Assembly: GCF_006715285.1 (NCBI RefSeq)
Contig: NZ_VFMX01000001.1
Span: 1,922,001-1,986,000 of the forward strand
DNA: 64,000 nucleotides
Direction: 5' to 3'
Source of the DNA: Arthrobacter sp. SLBN-83
GTDB lineage: Bacteria > Actinomycetota > Actinomycetes > Actinomycetales > Micrococcaceae
Shown: positions 42,590 to 50,050 of the stretch, piece after piece
How positions within the stretch are numbered: position 1 is the first letter of the stretch
Layout of the letters: the number at the start of each line of letters is the position of its first letter
Made by a program: the position numbers and the translations under genes
Notes under the pieces: generated by a model
The model's database searches: none
What the model saw: the letters and a program-made list of their open reading frames with translations, nothing else
Told to the model about the DNA's origin: nothing

Positions 42590-43237
42590 TCAATCGGTTC
42601 GTGTTTCCTGGCCCGCGCGGTGTGCGCGGGCAAGCTTTGTCGTGGGTCCACTTCCTATTCGGACCAGGACGGTGCTGCGATGACCCAGCAGCGCGTCAAT
42701 CCCGCTGACCAGTCCTTCGGCCAGGTCTGCCACCTCCCGCGGGGAGGCGCCCTTCCGTGCCTGCAGCGTGAGCCGGAGTCGGGGGGACGTGTTCCGTTTG
42801 TTGCGGCGGTTTCCCCGTCCGCGCCACGCCGTCAGGGAGCTCCCGACGACGGCCCGGTTGCCTTCCAGTGCTTCCTCGACTGCCGCTGCCAGGTAGGAGA
42901 TGTCCACTGCCGTGTCCCCGAGCTCCGGATCCTGCGCCAGGGCCGCTGTGCCGGTCCGCCCGCCGCCCTGCCGGGCCAGCCACACAACACTGATTACCGC
43001 GCCGAGGAGCGGCAGCGCCGGCACGGCGAGTGCCCACCAGCTGCCCAGGGGGTCCGGTGCAGGGGCCGTGACCAACAGGTGCCGCCACCTTTCCAGCAGG
43101 CCCGAGGTCACGGTGGTCCGCTGCCCCGCAAGGGCCGGGACCAGGGCCGCACCTGCCGCCAGTACTCCCGCCGACAGCAGCACCAGCCCAGTGATGGCCA
43201 GGAGGATCCTGTTCAATGCCCTGTTGGTGTTGTTCAC
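42590..43237 (-). CDS. DUF6286/AmaP-like membrane protein
   Basis: 215 residues with two hydrophobic helices near residues 8-40 and 63-90 separated by an extracytoplasmic loop, then a soluble domain with Asp23-like strands (DTAVDISYLAAAVEEALEG, PRLRLTLQARKG, TVLVRIGSGP). In Asp23 operons such a protein anchors Asp23 to the membrane. It overlaps the preceding gene by four bases (43234-43237). Confidence 0.7.
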   Translation of the reverse strand: MNNTNRALNRILLAITGLVLLSAGVLAAGAALVPALAGQRTTVTSGLLERWRHLLVTAPAPDPLGSWWALAVPALPLLGAVISVVWLARQGGGRTGTAALAQDPELGDTAVDISYLAAAVEEALEGNRAVVGSSLTAWRGRGNRRNKRNTSPRLRLTLQARKGASPREVADLAEGLVSGIDALLGHRSTVLVRIGSGPTTKLARAHRAGQETRTD

Positions 43238-43815
43238 CGCCCCACCGCTCCTTCCGTTGCAATCCGCACGTGCGGCGACAAGGCCTTGCGCAGGCGGAGG
43301 GCAGCGACTTCGTCCGTTGCTGCCGAGGCGAGGACGTTTGGGTCGAGGGTGATGCCCGACGTCGGACGGACGCGTACCAGCGCACGGTTCCGGGTCACGG
43401 TGGTGGCCACCTGCTCCGGGGCCAGGTTGGCGGCCAGGCGTACCCTGCGTGAAATGGCGGCGGCGATTGCTTCGTCGTCCACTACCAGGGCACTGCGTTC
43501 GCTGGCCATGGGCCGGCGGCCGCGCTGCCCGCCCGTGACCGCGGCGAGCAGCAGGGCCGCGCCCACTGCTGCAAAGGCGGCTCCGGTCGCCACCAGGCCT
43601 GCCGGCAGGACGGCCTTTGGCAGGTCCCGGGCGAGCGCTGCCAGTTGCTGGGGTGAGGCCACAAGCGGTAAGCGGCCCAGCAGGGACAGGATGCTTTCAG
43701 TCCCGAGCCACAGGCAGGCCGCCAACAGCAGGACTGCGGTCACGGCCGATAGCCCGGCGCGCGATGAATGCGTCTCCCGCCGGATGATCCGCCTGTTGGT
43801 CCTGGCCTGGTTCAC
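43234..43815 (-). CDS. DUF6286-like membrane protein
   Basis: 193 residues. The Arg-rich N-terminus is followed by one or two helices (GLSAVTAVLLLAACLWLGTESILSLLG and VLPAGLVATGAAFAAVGAALLLAAV) and a soluble tail of about 85 residues (RSALVVDDEAIAAAISRRVRLAANLA, ALVRVRPTSGITL). The architecture parallels the next gene and fits DUF6286, seen only in actinobacterial Asp23 clusters. It overlaps both neighbours by four bases. Confidence 0.7.
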   Translation of the reverse strand: MNQARTNRRIIRRETHSSRAGLSAVTAVLLLAACLWLGTESILSLLGRLPLVASPQQLAALARDLPKAVLPAGLVATGAAFAAVGAALLLAAVTGGQRGRRPMASERSALVVDDEAIAAAISRRVRLAANLAPEQVATTVTRNRALVRVRPTSGITLDPNVLASAATDEVAALRLRKALSPHVRIATEGAVGR

Positions 43816-44183
43816 GGTTTCCTCCTGTCCTGTTTGGCGTCCACACGGGGTTCAATGGCGCGCCGCCCTGCCCCGGCAATGCGGATATTGATGCGGCCGC
43901 AATCCATACCGGTGACCTGGCGGCTAAGGGACGAAATGCCCTGCCTGGCGATGCCCGCCCGTTCGAAGGCTGACTGCTGCTGTCCGGTCCGTCCGAGCAA
44001 TTGGGGAGTCGGCAGCCTGACCGAGAGGTCCACTCCCAGCTTCCCGGCGTCGTCCGCCAGGGTGGCGGACACGTCGCCGCCCCTGACGCCGAAGGCGCCC
44101 GCGGCCACCGCTTCGATGGTGTGCCGCAGTGCTGCCGGTGCGATGCGGGTGTGGCCCAGCCTGGCCGGCCGTGGCCCGGTCAC
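43812..44183 (-). CDS. Asp23/Gls24-family protein
   Basis: 123 residues from a GTG at 44183 that overlaps the upstream stop (GTGA). The longer open frame upstream would overlap the DUF2273-like gene and is Arg/Pro nonsense. Asp23 signatures: RIAPAALRHTIEAVAAGAFGV, VSATLADDAGKLGVDLSVRLP, and a late strand GRINIRIAG. The family forms a membrane-associated layer under the cell envelope. Second of two clear Asp23 paralogs in the operon. Confidence 0.7.
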   Translation of the reverse strand: MTGPRPARLGHTRIAPAALRHTIEAVAAGAFGVRGGDVSATLADDAGKLGVDLSVRLPTPQLLGRTGQQQSAFERAGIARQGISSLSRQVTGMDCGRINIRIAGAGRRAIEPRVDAKQDRRKP

Positions 44184-44371
44184 GATGACGAACGGCGGCC
44201 GCGCAGGGCATCCAGCACGGCGCCGAGGTCCAGCCTGCCTTCGGCTGCCCTGCCCAGGACGGCTCCGATTCCCATGAAGAGCGCCGTGAGCAGGAACCCC
44301 CAGAAGCCGAAGGCCAGGGCGGCCAGAGCCAGGACGGCGCCAGCCGCGGTGGCGGCTGCCAGGGGGCTCAT
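44180..44371 (-). CDS. DUF2273-like small membrane protein
   Basis: 63 residues, almost wholly two hydrophobic helices (PLAAATAAGAVLALAALAFG, FLLTALFMGIGAVLGRAAEG) and a charged tail (ALRGRRSSS). Small two-helix DUF2273 proteins accompany Asp23 in Gram-positive bacteria and help to anchor it. Coupled on both sides by four-base overlaps. Confidence 0.75.
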   Translation of the reverse strand: MSPLAAATAAGAVLALAALAFGFWGFLLTALFMGIGAVLGRAAEGRLDLGAVLDALRGRRSSS

Positions 44372-44847
44372 GCAACCCTCGGTTCGCGGGCGGCGTCATC
44401 CGAGTCGTCTTCGTCGGACGGGACGTGGATGTCCGTGATGGTGATGTTGACTTCGGTGACCTCCATTCCCACCAGGTCCTCCACTGCCGAGTAGACAGCG
44501 TCCCGGGCGTTGTCCGCCACCTGCTGCAGGGGGTGCGGGTACTCCACGACGAGGGTCACGTCCACGGCAACCTGGGTCTGGCCCACCTCGACGCTGACGC
44601 CCTGGGTCAGGTCCTTCTGGCCCACTTTTTCGCGAAGGGTTCCCAGGGCCCGGGCTGCGCCGCCGCCCAAGGCGTGCACTCCTTCGATCTCCTGGATGGC
44701 GATGCCGGCGATCTTGGCCACCACGCCGTCCGCCACGGTGGTGCGGCCGCGGCCGTCGTGGCCGTTGCCGGAGGAAAGTTCGTGGGTGGGGGCGGCAGCG
44801 GCCGTCTTCTGCTGGACCGTTGCGGGGGTTTGGGTCTGCGTGGTCAT
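44368..44847 (-). CDS. Asp23/Gls24-family envelope stress protein
   Basis: 159 residues from the ATG at 44847, with AAGGAG eight bases upstream. It is the first gene of the operon. A disordered Thr/Gln/Ala-rich N-terminus of about 35 residues leads into TVADGVVAKIAGIAIQEIEGVHALGGG, then VSVEVGQTQVAVDVTLVVEYPHPLQQVA and VTEVNITITDIHVPSD, which is the full Asp23 pattern. An acidic tail (DEDDSDDAA) follows. A dyad lies in the leader (44868-44884). Confidence 0.88.
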   Translation of the reverse strand: MTTQTQTPATVQQKTAAAAPTHELSSGNGHDGRGRTTVADGVVAKIAGIAIQEIEGVHALGGGAARALGTLREKVGQKDLTQGVSVEVGQTQVAVDVTLVVEYPHPLQQVADNARDAVYSAVEDLVGMEVTEVNITITDIHVPSDEDDSDDAAREPRVA

Positions 44848-44867
44848 TTCCGTCGCTCCTTCTCGTT

Positions 44868-44884
44868 CTGGAACAGCGTTCCAG
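44868..44884 (-). promoter_or_regulatory. Dyad in the leader of the Asp23 operon
   Basis: CTGGAAC-AGC-GTTCCAG, perfect 7-bp arms, about 20 bases before the Asp23 start and overlapping nothing else. Operator or small hairpin next to the ribosome-binding site. Confidence 0.45.
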
Positions 44885-44982
44885 GGCGCCTCGTGCGCCC
44901 TCACAGGTAAGGACGTGGGCAGGAAGGGAAGCGTCACGCAGAAACTTATGTGATCGTTGTCACTTTTGTTTCGGGGCAGAAA

Positions 44983-45031
44983 AAAGGACGCGGACGACGG
45001 CGGGTGGGTCCCGCCGTCGTCCGCGTCCTTT
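44983..45031 (-). terminator. GGACGACGGCGG-family terminator, 22-bp arms
   Basis: Perfect 22-bp arms (44983-45004, 45010-45031) and a 5-base loop, with an A-run at 44980-44985 that reads as a U-tract on the minus strand. It lies 12 bases beyond the stop of the small gene at 45044 and insulates it from the Asp23 operon. Confidence 0.85.
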
Positions 45032-45043
45032 GCTTGGGGCTGC

Positions 45044-45238
45044 TTACAGCGCCAGTGCCGGCTCATCCCCGCGCACGCTCAGCGTGAAGGTGTTCGGTCC
45101 GCTGCAGTGGACTGCAATGCGGCAGGTGGTGGTGTTATGGCGGGAAGAAAGGTCGGAGACCGCGGAGTCGAGGGTCTCGTGGAGCGACGCGCGGTCCCAG
45201 ATCTTCAGCGTCACGGATTCGGCAGTGTTAAACGTCAT
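45044..45238 (-). CDS. Small hypothetical protein (64 aa)
   Basis: MTFNTAESVTLKIWDRASL then DSAVSDLSSRHNTTTCRIAVHCSGPNTFTLSVRGDEP. Soluble, with two Cys and alternating beta segments; I do not recognise the family. GGAAAGTACTGAACA precedes the ATG. It has its own strong terminator and no coupled neighbour. Codon use is normal for the genome. Function unknown. Confidence 0.55.
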   Translation of the reverse strand: MTFNTAESVTLKIWDRASLHETLDSAVSDLSSRHNTTTCRIAVHCSGPNTFTLSVRGDEPALAL

Positions 45239-45482
45239 TGTTCAGTACTTTCCTGTGTCTAGCCGGTTGTCTGCCGGCGGTGGCCTGTCCGCGCTCGGAG
45301 GGTCGGTGGCCTGTGCTCACCGGTGGGCCTCGTTGCGTCACCAGGATGTCAAGGGCGGATGGTTTCCGGCCCTGCGCATCCATAGTGCCCATGCCGATTG
45401 AGAGGCCACAACCAAATATGCCGTTTATTGCAAGTGAATCTCATCACGTGTGAGTGGCGACACACGTTTGGAGGCGTCGCGG

Positions 45483-46244
45483 CTATTCATCGAAATGGGC
45501 GGTGATCCTGTCTTCGCCGGAAATCGAAGTTATGACGGTTGCGGCCACTTCCCTGAGCTTGACGTTTCTGGTACTCGAGGCCCGCGTGAGGATGCTGAAG
45601 GCGGTATCGCGGTCGCAGCGGTTCTGGGCCATTATCGCGCCCACCGCCATGTCGATTACGGTGCGTGACTGCATGGCGGCGGTCAGGTCGTTCCGCGCTT
45701 CGCTGAGCTGTGAGATCCGGATGATCAACCGCAGTGAACTGGCGGCCTGCGCTGCAAAGGTCTCGACGGCCACGATGTCCTCGCCGGAGAATCCGTTGCT
45801 CCGGCCGGAGTAGAGATTTAATACGGCTTCCGCGTCCCCCGCCAGGTCCAGCGGGACGGCGAGAATCGAGGACACGCCGTGCTGTGCGGCCGTCCGGACG
45901 TAGGGGGACCAGCGTGTTTCTGCGGCCAGGTCCGGCACAAGGAGGGTCGTTCGCTGGTGGAGTGCCGTAAGGCAGGGGCCTTGGCCGAATCCGTTCTGCA
46001 GCTCGTCCAGTGCCCTGGCGGCAGCATCACTGGCTGCTACTGCCTGCGGCCTTTTGTTGCGGAGGACTGTCACGCCGCTGTGGATGGTGTTCCCGGCACT
46101 GGACAAGCGCGAACTGGCCAGAACTGCCAGTTCCGTGAGGAAAACCCTGATGTCCTGGCTTTCCAGTACCAGCTGCTGAAGTGTCAGTTCCGTTGCGTCC
46201 AGAGGCGGTCCCTGCGGTTCCTGGGCCGGGTATTCCTCACTCAC
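45483..46244 (-). CDS. GAF-ANTAR regulator
   Basis: 253 residues, GTG start overlapping the stop of the small upstream ORF (GTGA). GAF domain at about 25-175 (FGQGPCLTALHQRTTLLVPDL, STILAVPLDL-like core) and a C-terminal ANTAR domain (about 185-245, AMQSRTVIDMAVGAIMAQNRCDRDTAFSILTRASSTRN). ANTAR proteins bind paired RNA hairpins and prevent transcription termination. The GAF part may sense a small ligand or redox state. Divergent from a paralog at 46856. Confidence 0.85.
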   Translation of the reverse strand: MSEEYPAQEPQGPPLDATELTLQQLVLESQDIRVFLTELAVLASSRLSSAGNTIHSGVTVLRNKRPQAVAASDAAARALDELQNGFGQGPCLTALHQRTTLLVPDLAAETRWSPYVRTAAQHGVSSILAVPLDLAGDAEAVLNLYSGRSNGFSGEDIVAVETFAAQAASSLRLIIRISQLSEARNDLTAAMQSRTVIDMAVGAIMAQNRCDRDTAFSILTRASSTRNVKLREVAATVITSISGEDRITAHFDE

Positions 46245-46492
46245 TCCTCCCCACCTGCAAACAATTCCCTCATGGCAGTGGAAATCAGCCCCACCTGGGC
46301 GGCTGGCAGGTGCAGGGCCTCATTGAGGTAGGCATCCAGCGAGATCTCGTCGGCGTCGCCGCCGAGGCCATAGTAGTAGGTCCACAGTTTGATCAGCGGG
46401 ACCTCGCTGTCTTGGAAGCGTTTGGCAACTGCCCGCCGCTGTTCGTCGGCTTCCAGCAGGCTGTCCGGGCCGCCGGTCCAGTCCGCGTTCAC
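46241..46492 (-). CDS. Small protein coupled to a GAF-ANTAR regulator
   Basis: 83 residues from a GTG at 46492 with GGAG seven bases upstream. Sequence: DSLLEADEQRRAVAKRFQD, LIKLWTYYYGLGGDADEISLDAYLNEAL, then LPAAQVGLISTAMRELFAGGEE. It is acidic and helical, and I do not recognise the family, though it recalls small proteins found before ANTAR genes in Arthrobacter. It overlaps by four bases both the ORF before it and the GAF-ANTAR gene after it, which argues that it is real. Confidence 0.65.
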   Translation of the reverse strand: MNADWTGGPDSLLEADEQRRAVAKRFQDSEVPLIKLWTYYYGLGGDADEISLDAYLNEALHLPAAQVGLISTAMRELFAGGEE

Positions 46493-46635
46493 GAGTGCGC
46501 TCCGGTTGCGGGCGCGGCAACTGCCGCTGCCCTCGGCGAGGACAAGGGCAGCGATGCGCCGACGCGGACGAAGGCATCTTCAGGCAGAAGGCTCTGGTGC
46601 CCTTCGGTGGCTGTTGGTGGATGGTTGGTGGCCAT
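46489..46635 (-). CDS. Small ORF (48 aa) at the head of the GAF-ANTAR operon
   Basis: MATNHPPTATEGHQSLLPED to ATGAHS, stop overlapping the next start by four bases (GTGA, 46489-46492). A GAGG lies four bases before the ATG. The composition is Ala/Pro/Ser-rich and probably disordered. It may be a real small protein or a leader that couples translation. Support is the overlap and the ribosome-binding site only. Confidence 0.4.
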   Translation of the reverse strand: MATNHPPTATEGHQSLLPEDAFVRVGASLPLSSPRAAAVAAPATGAHS

Positions 46636-46855
46636 AGGCCTCGATCCTGGTTACGCCTGAAAGTCCCGGCTAGCGGCCGCCGCTCTTGGCGCGGGACGGC
46701 CCGTATATTCAACCCCTGGACCGTGTCCCCCATCCCGAAATCTCCTACCTTTGACACTACGCGCCTTGGCGGGTTTCTGATACAGGAACTTATTCGCTTC
46801 AGGTTCGCCGGGCAGGAGCAGCCCCCTGCCGCGTGAACTCACGTAAGCTTGACGA

Positions 46856-47590
46856 ATGTCGAGTTCATCGGAGCATAGATCTGTGCAGGAACTTCAGAGC
46901 ATTCTGGTGGGCTCGGAGAACGGGGTTGAGTTCCTTTCCGGCCTGTCGCGCCTCGCCGCCGCCGCGGTGTCTGAGGCTTCCGGGGACACCATCGAATGTG
47001 CAGTCACCTTGAAGATAAAACGCCGGCCTGCAACTGCTGCCGGCAGCAGTGCTCGGGCTATCGAACTTGACCATATCGAGCAGGAGTTGGGCGACGGCCC
47101 CTGCGTTCGGGCGCTCAGGGAGATGGCCCCGGTAATCATCGATGACGTGGACAGGGATCCGCGCTGGCAAACGCTGAACCAGAAGCTGGCTGAGCACGGT
47201 GTGCGCAGCACTTTGGGTGTGCCGCTGGAGATCACCGGCGACGCCAGTGCTGCCCTGAACTTCTTTGCCACGAAGCCCGGCGTGTTCACCGCTGACGTCT
47301 ATGACAAGGCCGTAGGTTTCGCCGCTGCCGCCCACAACACCCTGAATCTTTCCGTTCGAATTAACAACGCGCAGAACAGGGCCGACGACCTCGAAGCGGC
47401 AATGCAAAGCCGTACCGCCATCAACCTGGCCTGCGGGGTGATCATGGCGCAGAACCGGTGTTCCCAGGAAGAAGCGATGGAAATCCTCACCAAGGTCTCC
47501 AGCAACCGCAACCGGAAACTCCGGGATGTGGCCAGCGAGCTGATCGAGCAGTTGTCGGGCAGCACTGCCAGGACGCACTTCGACGGATAG
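46856..47590 (+). CDS. GAF-ANTAR regulator
   Basis: 244 residues. GAF at about 15-170 (ELGDGPCVRALREMAPVIIDDV, VRSTLGVPLEITGDASAALNFFA) and ANTAR at about 180-240 (AMQSRTAINLACGVIMAQNRCSQEEAMEILTKVSSNRN). Clearly paralogous to the gene at 45483, more so in the ANTAR part, so both may recognise similar RNA. The 220-base gap between the two contains a TTGACA (46752-46757), but no well-spaced -10 is obvious. Confidence 0.85.
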   Translation: MSSSSEHRSVQELQSILVGSENGVEFLSGLSRLAAAAVSEASGDTIECAVTLKIKRRPATAAGSSARAIELDHIEQELGDGPCVRALREMAPVIIDDVDRDPRWQTLNQKLAEHGVRSTLGVPLEITGDASAALNFFATKPGVFTADVYDKAVGFAAAAHNTLNLSVRINNAQNRADDLEAAMQSRTAINLACGVIMAQNRCSQEEAMEILTKVSSNRNRKLRDVASELIEQLSGSTARTHFDG

Positions 47591-47628
47591 CCCGCCTCAC
47601 TCGGATAGCCGGGTGGATAGCGCCCAGC

Positions 47629-48357
47629 TCAGCCGCCTGTCCTGACGGAGACCGCCGTGGCAGCGCCGGTGCCGCGGATGTCCCAGCAATTGCCGGTTCC
47701 CATGACCTTGTAGTCCACGTCGCCGGCTGATTCCACCACCACTGCCGTGTTCTCGTCGATGGCAACTGCCCTCTCCGCCAGCCCGGCCGCCACGGCACCA
47801 ACTGCCCGGCTCAACGTGCCGGCCTGGGCGGCGTGGACATCCACGGTGAACGGGACCAGGCCCAGGCCCTCACGGACATCCACGGAATCCAGGCCTTCGG
47901 AGCATTCCTCCCCGCAGACCTCAACTCCGTTGATCCGGTAACCGCCGATCAGGGCCAGGCCCGGCGCCACCATGGCTCCGGCGGAGAATCCCAAGTAGGG
48001 AACGCCCGCAGAGACGAGTTTGAAAATGGCGCCGGCCGCGGGATGGAGGCCTTCCCAGTAACCGGGTGTCAGTCCGCCACCCACCACCACGCCGTCGACT
48101 CCCTCAAACCGGGCCGGATCCGCAGGTGCACGAGGGGCCAGCGGCACAACCACTATTTCGCACCCGATCCGGGCCTGAAGGGGTTCTGTGTAAGCGGCCG
48201 CCACATCCTGCAGGCTGACTCCCGCACCGTGCACTGCAACGGCAATGCGGGAAGTCCGGCCCTGCCCGGTGTGCTGCCGGACCTCATCCGCGAACGCAGC
48301 AAAGACGCCCGGAAAGGCCTCCGGATCCGGGCCCGCCCCAACTAGGAAGATGCTCAT
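47629..48357 (-). CDS. Peptidase S51-like (cyanophycinase/dipeptidase E) protein
   Basis: 242 residues from the ATG at 48357 (MSIFLVGAGPD). Class I glutamine-amidotransferase-like fold. The nucleophile elbow GFSAGAMV with Ser near residue 125 and the preceding GVVVGGGLTPGYWEGL loop are the S51 pattern; a late His (VDVHAAQAG) may complete the triad. No signal peptide. Family members cut Asp-containing dipeptides or cyanophycin-like polymers. The substrate here is unknown. Confidence 0.75.
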   Translation of the reverse strand: MSIFLVGAGPDPEAFPGVFAAFADEVRQHTGQGRTSRIAVAVHGAGVSLQDVAAAYTEPLQARIGCEIVVVPLAPRAPADPARFEGVDGVVVGGGLTPGYWEGLHPAAGAIFKLVSAGVPYLGFSAGAMVAPGLALIGGYRINGVEVCGEECSEGLDSVDVREGLGLVPFTVDVHAAQAGTLSRAVGAVAAGLAERAVAIDENTAVVVESAGDVDYKVMGTGNCWDIRGTGAATAVSVRTGG

Positions 48358-48422
48358 GTGCCCCAAAGATACCGGCACTGCCCTCCGTCTTGCTGGCAGC
48401 GACATGTCCCATCAAAAACCCA

Positions 48423-48469
48423 TTGACGCCAGCACCTAGCGGGACTAACCTACAACCAAATGGTTGTAG
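48423..48469 (+). promoter_or_regulatory. Promoter and operator of the second ArsR gene
   Basis: TTGACG (48423-48428), a 17-base spacer and TAACCT (48446-48451) place the transcription start near the ATG at 48460. A perfect dyad, CTACAACCA-AA-TGGTTGTAG (48450-48469), covers the start of transcription and the start codon, an ideal autorepressor site on a leaderless gene. Confidence 0.7.
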
Positions 48470-48792
48470 ATCAGCTCAGCGAGACCGAAGTGGACCGCCT
48501 CTTCCAGGCGTTCGCGGATTCCACCCGGCGGGACATTGTCCGCCGGGTCACCGTGGGCGAGTACTCCGTCTCCGGCTTGGCAGCCCTCTACGCCATGAGT
48601 TTTGCCGCCGTACAAAAGCATGTGGCGGTGTTGGAGCGCGCCTCCTTGGTCAGCAAGGAAAAGCGCGGAAGGGAGCAGATCGTGCGCGGCAATCATGAAG
48701 GACTTCAAAAGGCCCGGCGGCTGCTCGACGAATATGAACAGGTCTGGCGGCAGCGCGCCGCCACGATGGCAGACATTCTCGCTGAAGGTTAG
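48460..48792 (+). CDS. ArsR-family winged-helix transcriptional regulator
   Basis: 110 residues: VDRLFQAFADSTRRDIVRRV, the HTH core EYSVSGLAALYAMSFAAVQKHVAVLERASLV and the wing KEKRGREQIVRGN. No metal-binding Cys. The recognition helix differs from that of the first ArsR (1901), consistent with the different dyads at the two promoters. The mRNA is probably leaderless. It is followed after 12 bases by an AHSA1 gene. Confidence 0.88.
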   Translation: MVVDQLSETEVDRLFQAFADSTRRDIVRRVTVGEYSVSGLAALYAMSFAAVQKHVAVLERASLVSKEKRGREQIVRGNHEGLQKARRLLDEYEQVWRQRAATMADILAEG

Positions 48793-48804
48793 GACGGCAT
48801 TGCC

Positions 48805-49302
48805 ATGACAGTCATCAGTACGGAAAAGAATCCCGAGGCCCTGAGCCTCACCGTTGTTGCCGAGTTCGATGCCGGAGTCGAACGCGTCTGGCAGCTTTTC
48901 GAGGACCCGCGGCAGCTGGAGCGCTGGTGGGGCCCGCCCACCTATCCCGCCACTTTCCATCACCACGACTTCGTGCCTGGCGGCAAGGCCAAGTACTACA
49001 TGACAAGTCCCGAAGGGGAAAAATTCCACGGTTGGTGGGAATTCACTGCCATCGAGGCGCCGCGGCAGCTGGAATTCAACGACGGCTTCGCGGACAGCGA
49101 CGGTAACCCGACAGGGGAGTTCGGCGTCAGCCACGCCACGGTGACCCTGGAACCTCTGGCTGAGCGGACGCGCATGACCATCCTGTCCAGGTTCGAGTCC
49201 GAGGAACAGCTGGATCAGATGATGCAGATGGGTATGGAGGAGGGCCTCAAGGAAGCCGTCGGCCAGATCGACGGCATACTGGCCGAGCACGCCAACGCCT
49301 GA
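48805..49302 (+). CDS. SRPBCC/AHSA1-family protein
   Basis: 165 residues with the typical features: SLTVVAEFDAGVERVWQLFEDPRQLERWWGPPTYP, GKAKYYMTSPEG, the WWEFTAIEAPRQLEF strands, and the C-terminal helix QMMQMGMEEGLKEAVGQIDGIL. Like its counterpart at 2212 it follows an ArsR gene, but its sequence is of the longer SRPBCC/CalC-like type. Ligand unknown. A palindromic terminator follows 40 bases later. Confidence 0.85.
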   Translation: MTVISTEKNPEALSLTVVAEFDAGVERVWQLFEDPRQLERWWGPPTYPATFHHHDFVPGGKAKYYMTSPEGEKFHGWWEFTAIEAPRQLEFNDGFADSDGNPTGEFGVSHATVTLEPLAERTRMTILSRFESEEQLDQMMQMGMEEGLKEAVGQIDGILAEHANA

Positions 49303-49341
49303 ATTCATGGCACTGCCACCAGCCGGTGCCAGGCGCCAGGG

Positions 49342-49381
49342 TGAGCGGACGACGGCGGGACGTCCCGCCGTCGTCCGTTCA
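49342..49381. terminator. GGACGACGGCGG-family terminator
   Basis: 20-bp arms (49342-49361, 49362-49381) with a single mismatch that would be a G-U pair in RNA, with no fixed loop bases. It follows the AHSA1 gene, as does the copy at 2630. Confidence 0.75.
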
Positions 49382-49456
49382 TCTTGGGCGTTGAACGTGC
49401 CAGCCGCCCGCTGAATACTGGAAGTTGAGGATTGGGCGAGGGCAGGCGGTGGGGCA

Positions 49457-50050
49457 ATGAGCGGCGGCGCAGGGGATTTCCGGAAGCGGCTGGAGCGGGC
49501 GGCTGACATGCGTTCATACCGCGGCGCCGGCATCAGTGCGGAGGAGGAAGCCGCCCTGGATGCCCTCGACGCCCAGGAGCGGGAGAAGCGCAGGAAGGTC
49601 AGCGACGCGGCCCGCGCAGAATACCTGGTCCGAGACGCCATGGCGCAGGGCAAGTTCGACAACCTCAAGTACGCGGGCAAGCCGATTCCCGGCCTGGGTG
49701 AAAGCTATGACCCCGACTGGTGGGTCAAGGGGCTGATCCAGCGCGAGAACATCAGCGGCCTGGGCCCGGCCGCCATCCTGCTCCGCACCGAGGACGCCGA
49801 ACTCGACTCAAAGCTGGACGCCCAGTACACGGAGCAGCAGGTCCGGGACGTCCTGCAGGACTTCAACCGGCGGGTCATCGATGCCCGCCGCCAGCTGCAG
49901 GGCGGGCCGCCTGTGATCACCAAAACCCGCGACGTCGAGGAGGAAGTGCAGCGCTGGCGCGGGCGGCGTGCCGCCCGCGTGGAGGAAACTCCTGCCGAGC
50001 CGGAGCCCGAGCGCTCCTGGTGGAAGCGGCTCTGGAAGGGGAGCGGCTAG
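49457..50050 (+). CDS. DUF1992 (DnaJ-C28-like) family protein
   Basis: 197 residues. The family core is VRDAMAQGKFDNLKYAGKPIPGLGE near residue 60, followed by WWVKGLIQRENISGLGPAAILLRTEDAELD and a long charged helix (VRDVLQDFNRRVIDARRQL). The C-terminus is Trp/Arg-rich (SWWKRLWKGSG), which suggests membrane or nucleic-acid contact. DUF1992 is conserved but of unknown function. Convergent with the GNAT gene, overlapping by four bases. Confidence 0.85.
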   Translation: MSGGAGDFRKRLERAADMRSYRGAGISAEEEAALDALDAQEREKRRKVSDAARAEYLVRDAMAQGKFDNLKYAGKPIPGLGESYDPDWWVKGLIQRENISGLGPAAILLRTEDAELDSKLDAQYTEQQVRDVLQDFNRRVIDARRQLQGGPPVITKTRDVEEEVQRWRGRRAARVEETPAEPEPERSWWKRLWKGSG

